A DNA stretch of 64,000 nt from Gilvimarinus polysaccharolyticus (GTDB lineage Bacteria; Pseudomonadota; Gammaproteobacteria; Pseudomonadales; Cellvibrionaceae): the NCBI RefSeq assembly GCF_001187555.1, contig NZ_LFIJ01000001.1, forward strand, positions 460,169 to 524,168, given 5' to 3'. Within the stretch, counting starts at the first letter, position 1, and every line of letters starts with the position of its first letter. The notes under the pieces were generated by a model that saw only the letters and a program-made list of their open reading frames with translations, had not been told where the DNA came from and did no database searches. This document shows, piece after piece, positions 26,052 to 35,357 of the stretch. The translations under genes were made by a program, and so were the position numbers.

Positions 26052-27006
26052 GCGGGCCTAGCTGTGCATCAAAGTGCGTTAATAAAACATCGGACTGCTG
26101 TACGCGTTTAATGGTTTCAAAAAACAGGTTGGCCTCGGGGTATTGGCGGCGTAAATACATAAGCCACTGCTTGATACGATTACCGGCAAATTTCTCGGGG
26201 TAGTTGGGGCGGCACAGCTCAAAGTAGTGGCGCAGCAGTGTGCATACCTCAAGCCAGCTCATGGGGGTGTACTCTTTACCAGCCAAGTGGGCTTTTATTT
26301 GCAAACCTAGGTCGGGGCAGGCCAGCAGCCCGCGTCCCAGCATTACATCGGCGCAGCCCGACTGCTCGCGGCAGCGTAGGTAATCTGCCACGCTCCAGAT
26401 CTCGCCGTTGGCAATTACCGGAATTTGTATCTGCTGATTAATTTCGCCGATACACTCCCAGTAGGCGGGCGGGCGGTAGCCGTCCGCCTTAGAACGTGCG
26501 TGCACGACTAGTGTATCGGCCCCGGCGGCCTCTACGGCTCTGGCGTTCTCTAGGTAGTTGTCGCGCGCATCAAAGCCTAAGCGTATTTTGGCGCTGACAC
26601 TAATGGTTGCCGGTACCGCGTCGCGCACAGCTTTTACAATATCGTAAACTCGCTCGGGTTGGCGCAGTAGGCAGGCGCCGCCGTCGCTTTTATTAACGGT
26701 TTTAGCCGGGCAGCCAAAGTTAAGGTCGATAGCGTTGGCGCCAGCGATGACTGCACGCGCGGCGTTGTCGGCCATTGGCGCTGGCTGGCCGCCGAGCAAT
26801 TGCAGTTTTACCGGTATGCCAGCCGGGGTGAGGCAGTTGTTGGCAAGCTCTGGCGCTAAGCGGTGAAACGCACGGCGCGGCAAACGCTGAGCTACCACCC
26901 GTACAAACTCGGTAACGCAACCATCAATACCGCCGATGCGAGTCATCAAATCGCGCACTTGGTGGTCGACAACGCCCTCCATTGGGGCTAGGTGCAGGTG
27001 GGTCAT
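25993..27006 (-). CDS. dusC: tRNA-dihydrouridine(16) synthase
   Basis: A 337-residue FMN-dependent TIM-barrel enzyme that reduces U16 of tRNA. The start MTHLHLAPMEGVVDHQVRDL is typical of DusC, with NFGCPAKTVNKSDGGACLL (catalytic Cys and FMN/tRNA contacts), LVVHARSKADGY, PVIANGEIW and DVMLGRGLL. It is longer than most DusC proteins: the last ~25 residues (QLGPPNGDYAALNAAP...) extend into the overlap with the convergent ggt gene. GAGGAG is upstream of the ATG. Confidence 0.93.
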   Translation of the reverse strand: MTHLHLAPMEGVVDHQVRDLMTRIGGIDGCVTEFVRVVAQRLPRRAFHRLAPELANNCLTPAGIPVKLQLLGGQPAPMADNAARAVIAGANAIDLNFGCPAKTVNKSDGGACLLRQPERVYDIVKAVRDAVPATISVSAKIRLGFDARDNYLENARAVEAAGADTLVVHARSKADGYRPPAYWECIGEINQQIQIPVIANGEIWSVADYLRCREQSGCADVMLGRGLLACPDLGLQIKAHLAGKEYTPMSWLEVCTLLRHYFELCRPNYPEKFAGNRIKQWLMYLRRQYPEANLFFETIKRVQQSDVLLTHFDAQLGPPNGDYAALNAAPIPQQSLL

Positions 27007-27202
27007 GGGTTGCTCCTCGCTTAAGGTGGCGTAGTTTACACAGTTTCTGGATAACTGTCGGTGGCCAATTGCTAACGCTAAAATCCTCTAAAAGTAGTCA
27101 ATTGTAATTAAAGTTAAAGAAACTAACGGCAAATGCCGGCAAGTTTTAAGTGGCCGTGTTGCGGCTTCTTGTAAGTTTTTAAAAGATAAGGGAAAATGCT
27201 CG

Positions 27203-27253
27203 GCCGTTTGTGCCGCCTAAGGCTTGTTGCCGCCTGCGACAAGCGGCTTTTTG
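27203..27253 (+). promoter_or_regulatory. Leader of oadGAB with terminator-like and alternative hairpins
   Basis: GCTTGTTGC (27222-27230) pairs with GCGACAAGC (27236-27244), followed by GGCTTTTTG: a terminator-like structure 36 bp upstream of oadG. Its 3' arm can instead pair with GCCGTTTGT (27203-27211) through ACAAGCGGC (27239-27247), 9 bp with one G-U. The two structures exclude each other, as in attenuators. The trigger is not visible. Confidence 0.45.
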
Positions 27254-27288
27254 AGCGCGAGACGACGATTAATTAAAGGGTAGTCATC

Positions 27289-27537
27289 ATGCAAAATATA
27301 CTGCTGCAGCAAGGCATGGATCTAATGATCTACGGCATGGGCACCGTGCTGGTGTTTTTGACGCTGTTGGTCATCGCTACGGTTATTATGTCGCGCTTTG
27401 TGACGCGTTTTTTTCCGGATCCTATAGTCGCCGAGCCATTGCGGTCAGCGCCGCAGGCGGGGCGTGATGTTGCGCTTGACCCTGCGATACGCAGCGCTAT
27501 TGAAAAAGCTATTGAGCTGCACCGTGCGCGTCGTTGA
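27289..27537 (+). CDS. oadG: Oxaloacetate decarboxylase gamma chain
   Basis: An 82-residue small membrane subunit. One N-terminal transmembrane helix (MIYGMGTVLVFLTLLVIATV) is followed by a basic, cytoplasmic tail. Gamma holds the alpha subunit on the beta subunit and binds the metal in the Na+-pumping oxaloacetate decarboxylase. Size, order (G-A-B) and context decide the call because the sequence is short. GGG lies upstream of the ATG. Confidence 0.88.
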   Translation: MQNILLQQGMDLMIYGMGTVLVFLTLLVIATVIMSRFVTRFFPDPIVAEPLRSAPQAGRDVALDPAIRSAIEKAIELHRARR

Positions 27538-27585
27538 TACGCCAGTGACTCAAGGGTAAGCACAAGTAACAAATACAGTCATAAC

Positions 27586-27604
27586 GATTGATGCGAATCA
27601 TTAT
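27586..27604. promoter_or_regulatory. Fur-box-like sequence between oadG and oadA
   Basis: ATTGATGCGAATCATTATT matches the classical 19-bp Fur consensus at 13 positions, including an unbroken AATCATTAT half. It lies in the 104-bp gap before oadA, where no promoter is otherwise evident, so it may be chance. Confidence 0.25.
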
Positions 27605-27641
27605 TCGCCGATACGAACGATAATTTGGGGTAGAAAACGCC

Positions 27642-29420
27642 ATGAGCGAGCTTAAAAAGCCATTGGGTATTACGGATGTGGTTTTGCGCGATGCGCATCA
27701 GTCACTGTTTGCCACACGTATGCGCCTTGATGACATGCTGCCAATTGCAGCAAAACTCGATGAGATTGGCTTCTGGTCGTTAGAGACTTGGGGGGGCGCT
27801 ACGTTTGATAGCTGCATCCGTTATTTGGGTGAAGACCCTTGGCATCGCATTCGCGAGCTGAAAAAAGCCATGCCCAAAACTCCGATGCAAATGTTGCTGC
27901 GAGGCCAAAACTTATTGGGCTATCGCCACTATGCCGACGACGTTGTTATCAAGTTTGTTGAGCGCGCCGCCCACAATGGGGTCGATGTATTCCGCGTGTT
28001 TGATGCCATGAATGATATGCGCAATATCGAAACCGCTCTTAAGGCTGTCAAACAACAAGGTAAGCACGCTCAGGGCACTATTTCTTATACATTAAGCCCC
28101 GTTCACACGCTCGAGGGTTGGGTCGAACAGGGTAAGCGCATCGAAGATATGGGTGCCGACTCTATTGCCATCAAAGATATGGCGGGCTTGCTTAAGCCTT
28201 ACGTAGGTTACGAGCTGGTTAGTCGCTTAAAAGAAAGTTGTAGTATCCCAATTCATATGCAAAGTCATGCCACCACAGGTTTGGCTCACTCTACTATTTT
28301 AAAATGTGTTGAGGCCGGCATCGATAACGTCGATACCGCTATTTCTTCTATGTCGATGACTTATGGCCATAGTCCGACTGAAACCTTAGTGGCAAGCCTT
28401 GAAGATACCGATCGCGATACGGGTTTGGATATTCACAAGTTAGAGGACATCGCGGCTTATTTTCGTGAGGTGCGTAAAAAATACGCTAAGTTTGAGGGCG
28501 CGCTTCAAGGGGTAGACTCACGTATTTTGGTGGCACAGGTGCCGGGTGGCATGCTCACCAATATGGAGAACCAGTTACGCGAGCAAGGCGCTACCGATAA
28601 GCTGGATGACGTGCTGGCCGAGATTCCACGAGTGCGTAAAGATTTGGGCTATTTACCCTTAGTAACGCCCACTTCGCAAATTGTCGGTTCTCAAGCGGTG
28701 ATGAATATACTTTCGGGTGAGCGCTATAAAACCATTACCCGTGAAACCGAAGGGGTACTTAAAGGTGAATACGGCGCCTCGCCGGCACCGGTCAATACCG
28801 ACCTGCAAAAACGTGTGTTGGGCGATGCTCAGCCCATAACGTGTCGTCCTGCCGACTTGATCAAGCCCGAGCTGCAAGCTCTGAGTGATGAGCTGTTAAG
28901 CCAAGCCAAAGAAAAGAGCATTGAGCTGACCGCAGGGGAAGGGCAGGTAGACGATGTCTTGACCTACGCTTTGTTTCCCCAAGTCGGCCTTAAGTTTTTA
29001 CAAAACCGCAATAATCCAGAAGCTTTTGAGCCAGTGCCTACTGGTAATGAGGGTAGCGTACCAACCACTGACTCTGGTGATGAAATTTACACAGTAGAGG
29101 TGGCCGGTAAGCAGTACACTGTGACGGTATCTAGCGGCGGTGACATTACCGCGTTGGCCCCTGTGGCTGGTGCTGCTTCTGTGGGTGTCGCGCCTGCAGC
29201 AGGATCGGGCGAGCCGGTACCGGCTCCGCTTGGCGGAACCATCTGCAAGGTTACAGTACAGACTGGGCAGCAAGTTGAAGAAGGTGACACTTTGTTGATT
29301 CTTGAGGCCATGAAAATGGAGTCGGAAGTCAGTGCCCCGCGCGCCGGAACCATCGTCGCGATTAACGTTCAGGCTGGTGATGCCGTCACCGCCGGTGACA
29401 GCTTGCTTAGCATCGCTTAA
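27642..29420 (+). CDS. oadA: Oxaloacetate decarboxylase alpha chain (carboxyltransferase-biotin carrier)
   Basis: A 592-residue protein. The carboxyltransferase TIM barrel (~1-300) starts with [14 protein letters not shown] and contains [20 protein letters not shown] and the metal-site block [19 protein letters not shown]-type domain follows (~310-460), then a Pro/Ala linker and a biotinyl domain whose EAMKMES (~555-561) has the biotinylated lysine. It transfers CO2 from oxaloacetate to biotin; the beta subunit then releases it while pumping Na+ out of the cell. It is complete and colinear with relatives. Confidence 0.95.
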   Translation: MSELKKPLGITDVVLRDAHQSLFATRMRLDDMLPIAAKLDEIGFWSLETWGGATFDSCIRYLGEDPWHRIRELKKAMPKTPMQMLLRGQNLLGYRHYADDVVIKFVERAAHNGVDVFRVFDAMNDMRNIETALKAVKQQGKHAQGTISYTLSPVHTLEGWVEQGKRIEDMGADSIAIKDMAGLLKPYVGYELVSRLKESCSIPIHMQSHATTGLAHSTILKCVEAGIDNVDTAISSMSMTYGHSPTETLVASLEDTDRDTGLDIHKLEDIAAYFREVRKKYAKFEGALQGVDSRILVAQVPGGMLTNMENQLREQGATDKLDDVLAEIPRVRKDLGYLPLVTPTSQIVGSQAVMNILSGERYKTITRETEGVLKGEYGASPAPVNTDLQKRVLGDAQPITCRPADLIKPELQALSDELLSQAKEKSIELTAGEGQVDDVLTYALFPQVGLKFLQNRNNPEAFEPVPTGNEGSVPTTDSGDEIYTVEVAGKQYTVTVSSGGDITALAPVAGAASVGVAPAAGSGEPVPAPLGGTICKVTVQTGQQVEEGDTLLILEAMKMESEVSAPRAGTIVAINVQAGDAVTAGDSLLSIA

Positions 29421-29438
29421 ATAGGTCGGAATTAGATT

Positions 29439-30746
29439 ATGCAAAACTTTTTACGCCTGTGGCACGACTCGGGTATCTACCACCTCGATTGGGGGCAAGG
29501 TGTGATGCTGTTAGTGGGGTTGCTGTTGCTGGTTTTAGCAATTCGCAAAGGCTTTGAGCCACTGTTGCTGGTGCCAATTGGCTTTGGTGCTATTTTGGCT
29601 AATATCCCCGGTGCGGGTTTATCGCTCTCGGCAGTTGAAAATGCCTTGGCATCGGGCTACCCCGATGTATTGGCGCAAATTGCTCAAGTGTTGGGCGCTA
29701 GCGCCGATGCTGGCCTGCACGCGCTCACAGATGCTTACAAACACGCACCCGGGGCGATACAAGCCGATGTGTATCGTCTAGCAACGGATCTTGGCTATGC
29801 CAATGGCATGCTGTATTCGTTTTATACCGTTGCCATCGGCAGTGGTGTTGCGCCGCTGGTGATCTTTATGGGAGTCGGTGCTATGACCGACTTTGGCCCG
29901 TTGTTGGCTAACCCCAAAACCTTGTTTTTGGGGGCCGCTGCCCAGTTTGGTATTTTTGCGACGGTACTGGGTGCCGTGGGTTTATCGGTCACCGGCGTGA
30001 TTGATTTCTCGATTCAAGATGCCGCGGCTATTGGCATTATTGGTGGCGCGGATGGCCCGACGGCAATTTACGTGGCCAGCATTTTAGCGCCAGAATTGCT
30101 GGGTGCTATTGCGGTAGCTGCGTACTCTTACATGGCTTTGGTACCGCTTATTCAGCCGCCCATTATGCGACTGTTGACCACCGAAGACGAACGCAAGATT
30201 CGCATGGAGCAAATGCGTGTTGTCTCGAAACGCGAGAAAATTGTATTCCCTTTAATTTTGCTTATTTTGGTGGCGTTAATTCTGCCAAGCGCAGCACCGC
30301 TATTGGGGATGTTCTGTTTTGGTAACCTGATGCGTGAATGCGGTGTGGTCGAGCGTTTAAGTGACACGGCACAAAATGCGCTTATTAATATCACCACTAT
30401 TTTTCTCGGCTTGTCGGTGGGCTCAAAACTTGCGGCTGATAAATTCCTCGACCCTAAAACGCTAGGTATTTTGGCGCTGGGTATTATCGCCTTTGGTATC
30501 GGCACTGCGATGGGGGTGTTAACGGCCAAGTTTATGAACTTGTTCTGTAAGCATAAAATTAATCCGCTTATTGGTTCGGCTGGTGTTTCGGCCGTGCCGA
30601 TGGCGGCGCGAGTATCCAACAAAGTTGGACTTGAAGCCAACCCTCAGAACTATCTGCTAATGCACGCGATGGGCCCTAATGTGGCTGGTGTAATTGGATC
30701 GGCAGTTGCCGCAGGCGTTATGATCTCTATAGTTTCATCGTTGTAA
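29439..30746 (+). CDS. oadB: Oxaloacetate decarboxylase beta chain, Na+ pump
   Basis: A 435-residue polytopic protein. Conserved blocks: [37 protein letters not shown] with the functional Asp, [17 protein letters not shown], and [19 protein letters not shown]. It decarboxylates carboxybiotin and couples this to Na+ export. It is 18 bp downstream of oadA. In a marine bacterium this can support Na+ energetics while converting oxaloacetate to pyruvate. Confidence 0.95.
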   Translation: MQNFLRLWHDSGIYHLDWGQGVMLLVGLLLLVLAIRKGFEPLLLVPIGFGAILANIPGAGLSLSAVENALASGYPDVLAQIAQVLGASADAGLHALTDAYKHAPGAIQADVYRLATDLGYANGMLYSFYTVAIGSGVAPLVIFMGVGAMTDFGPLLANPKTLFLGAAAQFGIFATVLGAVGLSVTGVIDFSIQDAAAIGIIGGADGPTAIYVASILAPELLGAIAVAAYSYMALVPLIQPPIMRLLTTEDERKIRMEQMRVVSKREKIVFPLILLILVALILPSAAPLLGMFCFGNLMRECGVVERLSDTAQNALINITTIFLGLSVGSKLAADKFLDPKTLGILALGIIAFGIGTAMGVLTAKFMNLFCKHKINPLIGSAGVSAVPMAARVSNKVGLEANPQNYLLMHAMGPNVAGVIGSAVAAGVMISIVSSL

Positions 30747-30749
30747 GCC

Positions 30750-30779
30750 TGACGCAGGCAAGCCTGCTTGCCTGCGTCA
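30750..30779 (+). terminator. Long perfect hairpin after oadB
   Basis: TGACGCAGGCAAG and CTTGCCTGCGTCA form a 13-bp stem with a CCTG loop directly after the oadB stop. No U-run follows (AAACTG), so it may protect the 3' end or need Rho rather than act as a classic terminator. Confidence 0.5.
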
Positions 30780-30870
30780 AACTGTATCGGGCGGGCTAGC
30801 CGCCGACTGTGCTGCATCTAGCTGACGCGCGCTGCACAGTTTTATTTGCGTTCACTTGTTGAGTCTCATC

Positions 30871-32235
30871 GTGAGTAATTCTGGAGTATTTTCCCTTCTA
30901 AAACACCCAAGGCTGCAAGCGGCTTTAACACAGCTGGAAATTGACGAGCCTACCCCCGTGCAAGCCCGTGCTATTCCGGCCGTGCTTGATGGTGCCGACG
31001 TGGCTGTCTGCGCGCCTACCGGCAGTGGCAAAACCTTGGCTTTTTTGTTGCCAATGCTACAGCTATTGCTAACGCGTAAAACGGGGCGGGGGGCGGTTCG
31101 TGCGTTAGTTCTGACCCCCACTCGCGAGCTAGCTCGGCAAATTGTTGCCGAAGCTCGCAAATTGTGCGAGCGGGATATGATTAATGTCGTTGCTCTTACC
31201 GGTGGCGATAGTAAATCAGCTCAGCGCGAGCTGATTGGTTCGGCCGATTTACTGGTGGCAACGCCAGGGCGCATGTCTGAATTTGTCGGTTTTCAGTTGG
31301 CCGATTTATCTAATATTGAGTTTTTGGTTATTGACGAAGCCGATCGAACACTAGATATGGGCTTTTCTGATGAGGTGACTCGTATTGCCAAAGCGTGTGG
31401 TGAGCAACGGCAAACACTGCTGTATTCGGCCACCCTGCGGGCTAAAGGTTTGGGGCAGTTGCTGCTGTCCATGACCAATCCTGACACTTTGCAGCGCATC
31501 GATATTACTCAATTAACCACTAATATGTTGCAAGAGAAAATTCTTGCCGACGATTGGCCGCATAAATGCCAGCTATTGGCTGCATTGTGCCAGCAGCGCG
31601 AATTTCGTCGCGCGGTCATTTTTGCCAATACTCGGGAGCGAGTGAACGAGATTGTCAGTGCACTAGACAGTGCTAATGTGCGCTCGCTTGCGTTGCACGG
31701 TGAGGTCGAGGCTAAAGTTCGCAAACAAGTGATGGCGCGCTTTAGCGGCGGGCAGTGCAATATTTTAGTGGCGACTGATTTGGCCGCGCGTGGCTTGGAT
31801 ATTGAAGGTATTGAATTAATTATTAACGCCGATTTACCCTACAACGTGCCAAGCTTTGTACATCGTGCTGGTCGTACCGCGCGGGCTGATGCCAGTGGTA
31901 CTGTGTTATCGCTGGTCACGGCTCAAGGCTGGAACTTAATGGCCGATATCGAACGGCATTTGGGCGCTGCAGCTAAGTTTGTGCAGCTGGATGGTTTGGT
32001 GGCGCGTTATCGCGGCCCCAAAAAAGTTAAAAGCTCGGGTAAGGCTGCGGGCAAAAAACCGGTGATGAGTCGTGCCAAAATGGCTAAAAAAGATAGCGCC
32101 GCTGAAGGGGGTAAAACTAAAAACCGACTGCGTGATCAAAAAAATATTGGTAAACGACGTAAAACGGCCGCAGCACCGGTAGCCCCGGCGGGTGTTAAAG
32201 GTTGGGTAAGTCAAACAAACAAGAAAGAACCATAA
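30871..32235 (+). CDS. DEAD-box ATP-dependent RNA helicase (SrmB/RhlE-like)
   Basis: About 454 residues with all helicase motifs: Q-motif region PTPVQARAIP, APTGSGKT (I), PTRELARQ (Ia), TPGR (Ib), VIDEADR (II), YSATL (III), ATDLAARGLDIEG (V) and HRAGRTAR (VI). The last ~80 residues are very basic (Lys/Arg/Ala), typical of an RNA-binding tail. It unwinds RNA in ribosome assembly or decay. Start: GTG at 30871 with GAG upstream, giving the N-terminus seen in relatives; a TTG at 30856 is possible. mtfA follows after 2 bp. Confidence 0.92.
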   Translation: MSNSGVFSLLKHPRLQAALTQLEIDEPTPVQARAIPAVLDGADVAVCAPTGSGKTLAFLLPMLQLLLTRKTGRGAVRALVLTPTRELARQIVAEARKLCERDMINVVALTGGDSKSAQRELIGSADLLVATPGRMSEFVGFQLADLSNIEFLVIDEADRTLDMGFSDEVTRIAKACGEQRQTLLYSATLRAKGLGQLLLSMTNPDTLQRIDITQLTTNMLQEKILADDWPHKCQLLAALCQQREFRRAVIFANTRERVNEIVSALDSANVRSLALHGEVEAKVRKQVMARFSGGQCNILVATDLAARGLDIEGIELIINADLPYNVPSFVHRAGRTARADASGTVLSLVTAQGWNLMADIERHLGAAAKFVQLDGLVARYRGPKKVKSSGKAAGKKPVMSRAKMAKKDSAAEGGKTKNRLRDQKNIGKRRKTAAAPVAPAGVKGWVSQTNKKEP

Positions 32236-32237
32236 CT

Positions 32238-33005
32238 ATGTTTGCTTGGTTTCGTCAGTGGCGAGAAAAACGCATCATCCGTGACAATCCCATCGACGAG
32301 CGCGATTGGCGGCAAGTGCTGGACCGCTTGCCGGTGTTGCAGGGCTTAACCGATACTGAGCTTGCGCGCTTGCGACGCCTAGCTATTTTGTTTATGCACG
32401 AAAAAGATTTTGTCGGCATTCGAGGACAAGTGCTAACCGGCAATATGGCACTATTGATTGCGTTACAAGCTTGTTTGCCTATTTTAAATTTAGGTATCGA
32501 GTGGTACCAAGGCTGGCAATCAATTCTGGTGTACCCCGCAGCATTTAAAACGCAGCGTACCCAGCTGGATGCCAGCGGTGTAGCGCATGAGGTTGAGCAC
32601 CATTTGGCCGGCGAAGCCTGGAATCAAGGTGGCGTGGTACTGGCTTGGGATGAAACCGCCAAAGCTGGGGTGATTGATGGCCATAATTTAGTGATTCATG
32701 AGTTTGTTCATAAACTTGATATGCTTAATGGTGCCGCCGATGGTTTTCCGCCTTTACGCGCGGGCATGTCGGTAGATGATTGGACCGCTAGCTTTGGCAG
32801 CGCCTTTGAGGATTTATGTCTTAAAGTAGCTCGCGGCCAAAACACAGATATTGACCGCTATGGCGCGACTAACCCTGCTGAGTTTGTCGCGGTTACCAGT
32901 GAGGTGTTTTTTGAGCAGCCCAGGCGCTTAGCAGACGCTTATCCTGAGGTATATCGTAATTATATGGCTTTTTATGGGCAAAACCCTGCTGAGCGCCTAC
33001 CATAA
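32238..33005 (+). CDS. mtfA: MtfA-family zinc peptidase (Mlc titration factor)
   Basis: About 255 residues. The zinc-binding HEFVHKLD is at ~residues 154-161, and a downstream conserved Glu region is at VTSEVFFEQP (~212). The N-terminal half has GIRGQVLTGNMALLIALQACLP, conserved in the family. In E. coli MtfA sequesters the repressor Mlc and so controls ptsG; no mlc or ptsG is seen here. Start: ATG at 32238, right after the helicase stop. The frame is open further upstream inside the helicase gene. Confidence 0.9.
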   Translation: MFAWFRQWREKRIIRDNPIDERDWRQVLDRLPVLQGLTDTELARLRRLAILFMHEKDFVGIRGQVLTGNMALLIALQACLPILNLGIEWYQGWQSILVYPAAFKTQRTQLDASGVAHEVEHHLAGEAWNQGGVVLAWDETAKAGVIDGHNLVIHEFVHKLDMLNGAADGFPPLRAGMSVDDWTASFGSAFEDLCLKVARGQNTDIDRYGATNPAEFVAVTSEVFFEQPRRLADAYPEVYRNYMAFYGQNPAERLP

Positions 33006-33422
33006 ATATAGGGCTTGATTGGGTGTGTTGTCTCGGGGGAGGGGTAGACCGCTCTGTATTATGTGAGCTCTACTGGGTTTGATGTGAGCATGGCTGTGCT
33101 ATAACTACACTCGGTATTCAATACTCACGCAGAGGGGCCTAGCGGATTTTTGTGATCCACCAAAATGGTTATATAAATACGGCTGTTTTACAGCCAGTTC
33201 TTATAGACGAATGATAGGTTTTTCTTGATTCTTATTCCTTTGATAAAGTACCATCGTGCTTCAATGTGGAAATATGTGACACTTTCCCCGTGGCGTGACA
33301 TTTTTAAAAAACGGTTATCTAAAGTTTTACATACATTAACCTGCCGGCAGAGCATGGTGTCTACGCAATGCGCTTTTCACAAGTACACTACACATGAAGT
33401 CTCATCATTCGAGGGATTAACA
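33006..33422. other. 417-bp region upstream of the adhesin secretion operon
   Basis: No gene is supported; the open frame starting at 33225 is only the upstream extension of the TolC-like gene. It contains a small hairpin GGCTG-TTTTA-CAGCC (33181-33195) and two GTGACA direct repeats near 33277 and 33296. No recognisable c-di-GMP riboswitch or FleQ box was found. Confidence 0.4.
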
Positions 33423-35261
33423 ATGCAACTCCCCCTACGTACATCAGGAGTGTTTGCACATATATTGACGGGTGTTTTTCTGTCTGGATTCTGCGCCGCT
33501 GTAAACGCACAATCGGCTAGTGAATCATCGACGCAAACTTCTGTTACGCCTACCAGCTCAATCGCCGGTGTTGCTGCCGAGGCCATAACCAGTCGCGATG
33601 TGGTATTAAAGGCGCTCGATTATAACCCCGAGGTGCAAGCGGCGTGGCATACTTACCAAGCGGCAATTCACGATGTCGGAACTGCGCGAGGCGGCTACCT
33701 GCCTTCAATTGACTTAGTTGGCAGTACCGGCAAGCAACGGCGCGACTACGACGACCGTGATGATTACGACATTAATCAACTTGAGTTGTCATTAACGCAG
33801 ATGCTATTTGATGGTTTTCGGGTCGCCGGCCAAGTGAACCACCTTGAAGGGGCGCGTCAGGTGCGCTATTTAGAGCTGCTTGATGCTGTGGATAACCTAG
33901 CGCTTGAGTCATTTGTTGTGGCTGAGGACCTTGTGCGTTACCGCACACTGCTGAAGCTGGCTCGGGCTAACTATCAAGAGCATTTGAATGTGCAAAGTCA
34001 AATTGGCGATCGTGTGGATCAGGGTGTGGGGCGTCGCGCCGACCTCGATCAGGTCGATGGTCGTGTAGCTCTTGCCGAGTCTAATTTATTAGTTGAAGCC
34101 GCTAATTTGCATGATGTTACGGCTAAATACCTGCGTATCGTCGGTGATTTACCACCGGCGAGTTTGGTACCTAGCGACCTGCAATCGGAGCCGTTACCCA
34201 ATTCTGTTAAAGACTTACTGTATGCCGCTTATCGGGGAAACCCTGGGTTTCATGCCGCGATTAAAAATATCGCTGCCGCCCAGGCGACCGTGCGCACTCA
34301 GCGCTCGGGTTATTACCCGCGAGTCGAACTGCGTGCCCGTTATGGTACGCAGCAAAATCTAGGCGTGTTTGATGATCGCACCAATCCTAGTGACTTTGGT
34401 GATGAAGGTGCTATTGAATTAGCTTTTACCTACAATCTATTTAGTGGTGGCTCAGATCGCGCTGCGGTAAATCGCTCTTTGTCTGAGCTCAATACAGCTA
34501 AAGACCAACGCGATGTTGCCTGTGTTAATTTACGTCAGACAACCCAGATCGCCTACAATAATACTCGCAGTTTAGCCGAGCGTTTGGTGTCGCTTAATCA
34601 GCATCGTGAGGCGAGTGATCGCGTTCGCCGAGCCTATTCTGAGCAGTTTCAAATTGGGCAGCGTACATTGCTTGACTTGCTTGATGCCGAGAACGAATAC
34701 TTTCAATCGAGCCGGTCGTATATCGATGCCCAGCATGAATTAAACATTGCTCGGGCACAGGTGTTAGAGTCTACGGGTAAGTTGTTGTCGGCGCTTAATA
34801 TCGTGCCCGATGAACTGCCCGTGACAGAAGGGCTAGACGAAGATTTGTCGGATATCGATGTTGAGCCGTCGGCGGCTTGTCCAGCATTATCACCATCGGC
34901 GCTGTCTCGCGATGACTTACTTAACAATGTCATTACTTATGAGACCGTTAGTTTGTTTGCAGATAATAGCTCGGTATTAACCAATAGTGCGATGAACCAG
35001 CTAGATCAATTGTTGGTTCGCTATGGTAATCAGTCGGGTCGCGTTGCTGAAGTGGTTATTGGTGCTCAGTCAGCTGCACCAAGCCCGTCTAAAGTTAATC
35101 GTGCCCTGGCCCGTGCGCGGGTTACGGCAGTGCGCGATTACTTGGTGATCAATGGCATCGACGCTGGGCAGGTCGAGGTAGAACCCGCGATTGACCCAGC
35201 GGGTGTGGTCGTGCGCCCAGCAACCGATCGTATCGAAATTACTGTGCGTCAACTGCAGTAG
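33423..35261 (+). CDS. TolC-family outer membrane channel with C-terminal OmpA-like domain (LapE role)
   Basis: About 612 residues with a signal peptide (...GFCAAVNA-QS). Residues ~55-460 are a TolC/AggA-type outer membrane efflux domain (DVVLKALDYNPEVQAAWHTY; LSLTQMLFDGFR; FQIGQRTLLDLLDAENEYFQ). The last ~110 residues form an OmpA-like domain: VNRALARARVTAVRDYL fits the peptidoglycan-contact pattern NxxLxxxRxxxV. It is the outer membrane part of the adhesin type I exporter. Start: ATG at 33423 with GAGG upstream; the frame is open for 66 more codons without a signal peptide. The fused OmpA-like tail is unusual for a TolC protein of this type. Confidence 0.88.
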   Translation: MQLPLRTSGVFAHILTGVFLSGFCAAVNAQSASESSTQTSVTPTSSIAGVAAEAITSRDVVLKALDYNPEVQAAWHTYQAAIHDVGTARGGYLPSIDLVGSTGKQRRDYDDRDDYDINQLELSLTQMLFDGFRVAGQVNHLEGARQVRYLELLDAVDNLALESFVVAEDLVRYRTLLKLARANYQEHLNVQSQIGDRVDQGVGRRADLDQVDGRVALAESNLLVEAANLHDVTAKYLRIVGDLPPASLVPSDLQSEPLPNSVKDLLYAAYRGNPGFHAAIKNIAAAQATVRTQRSGYYPRVELRARYGTQQNLGVFDDRTNPSDFGDEGAIELAFTYNLFSGGSDRAAVNRSLSELNTAKDQRDVACVNLRQTTQIAYNNTRSLAERLVSLNQHREASDRVRRAYSEQFQIGQRTLLDLLDAENEYFQSSRSYIDAQHELNIARAQVLESTGKLLSALNIVPDELPVTEGLDEDLSDIDVEPSAACPALSPSALSRDDLLNNVITYETVSLFADNSSVLTNSAMNQLDQLLVRYGNQSGRVAEVVIGAQSAAPSPSKVNRALARARVTAVRDYLVINGIDAGQVEVEPAIDPAGVVVRPATDRIEITVRQLQ

Positions 35262-35357
35262 TAAGTGCGTCTCGAACTTCGAGGCTTGAGTTTTGATGTT
35301 AGTTGAAGCTTAAGTCTCGAGGTAAAAATACCGACGATATAAGAGGCTCAGTATTGT

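Noticed and set aside
33006-33422. Search for a c-di-GMP riboswitch or FleQ box before the adhesin exporter operon
   Set aside because: No GEMM-like conserved blocks or FleQ consensus could be seen; only a 5-bp hairpin and GTGACA repeats.
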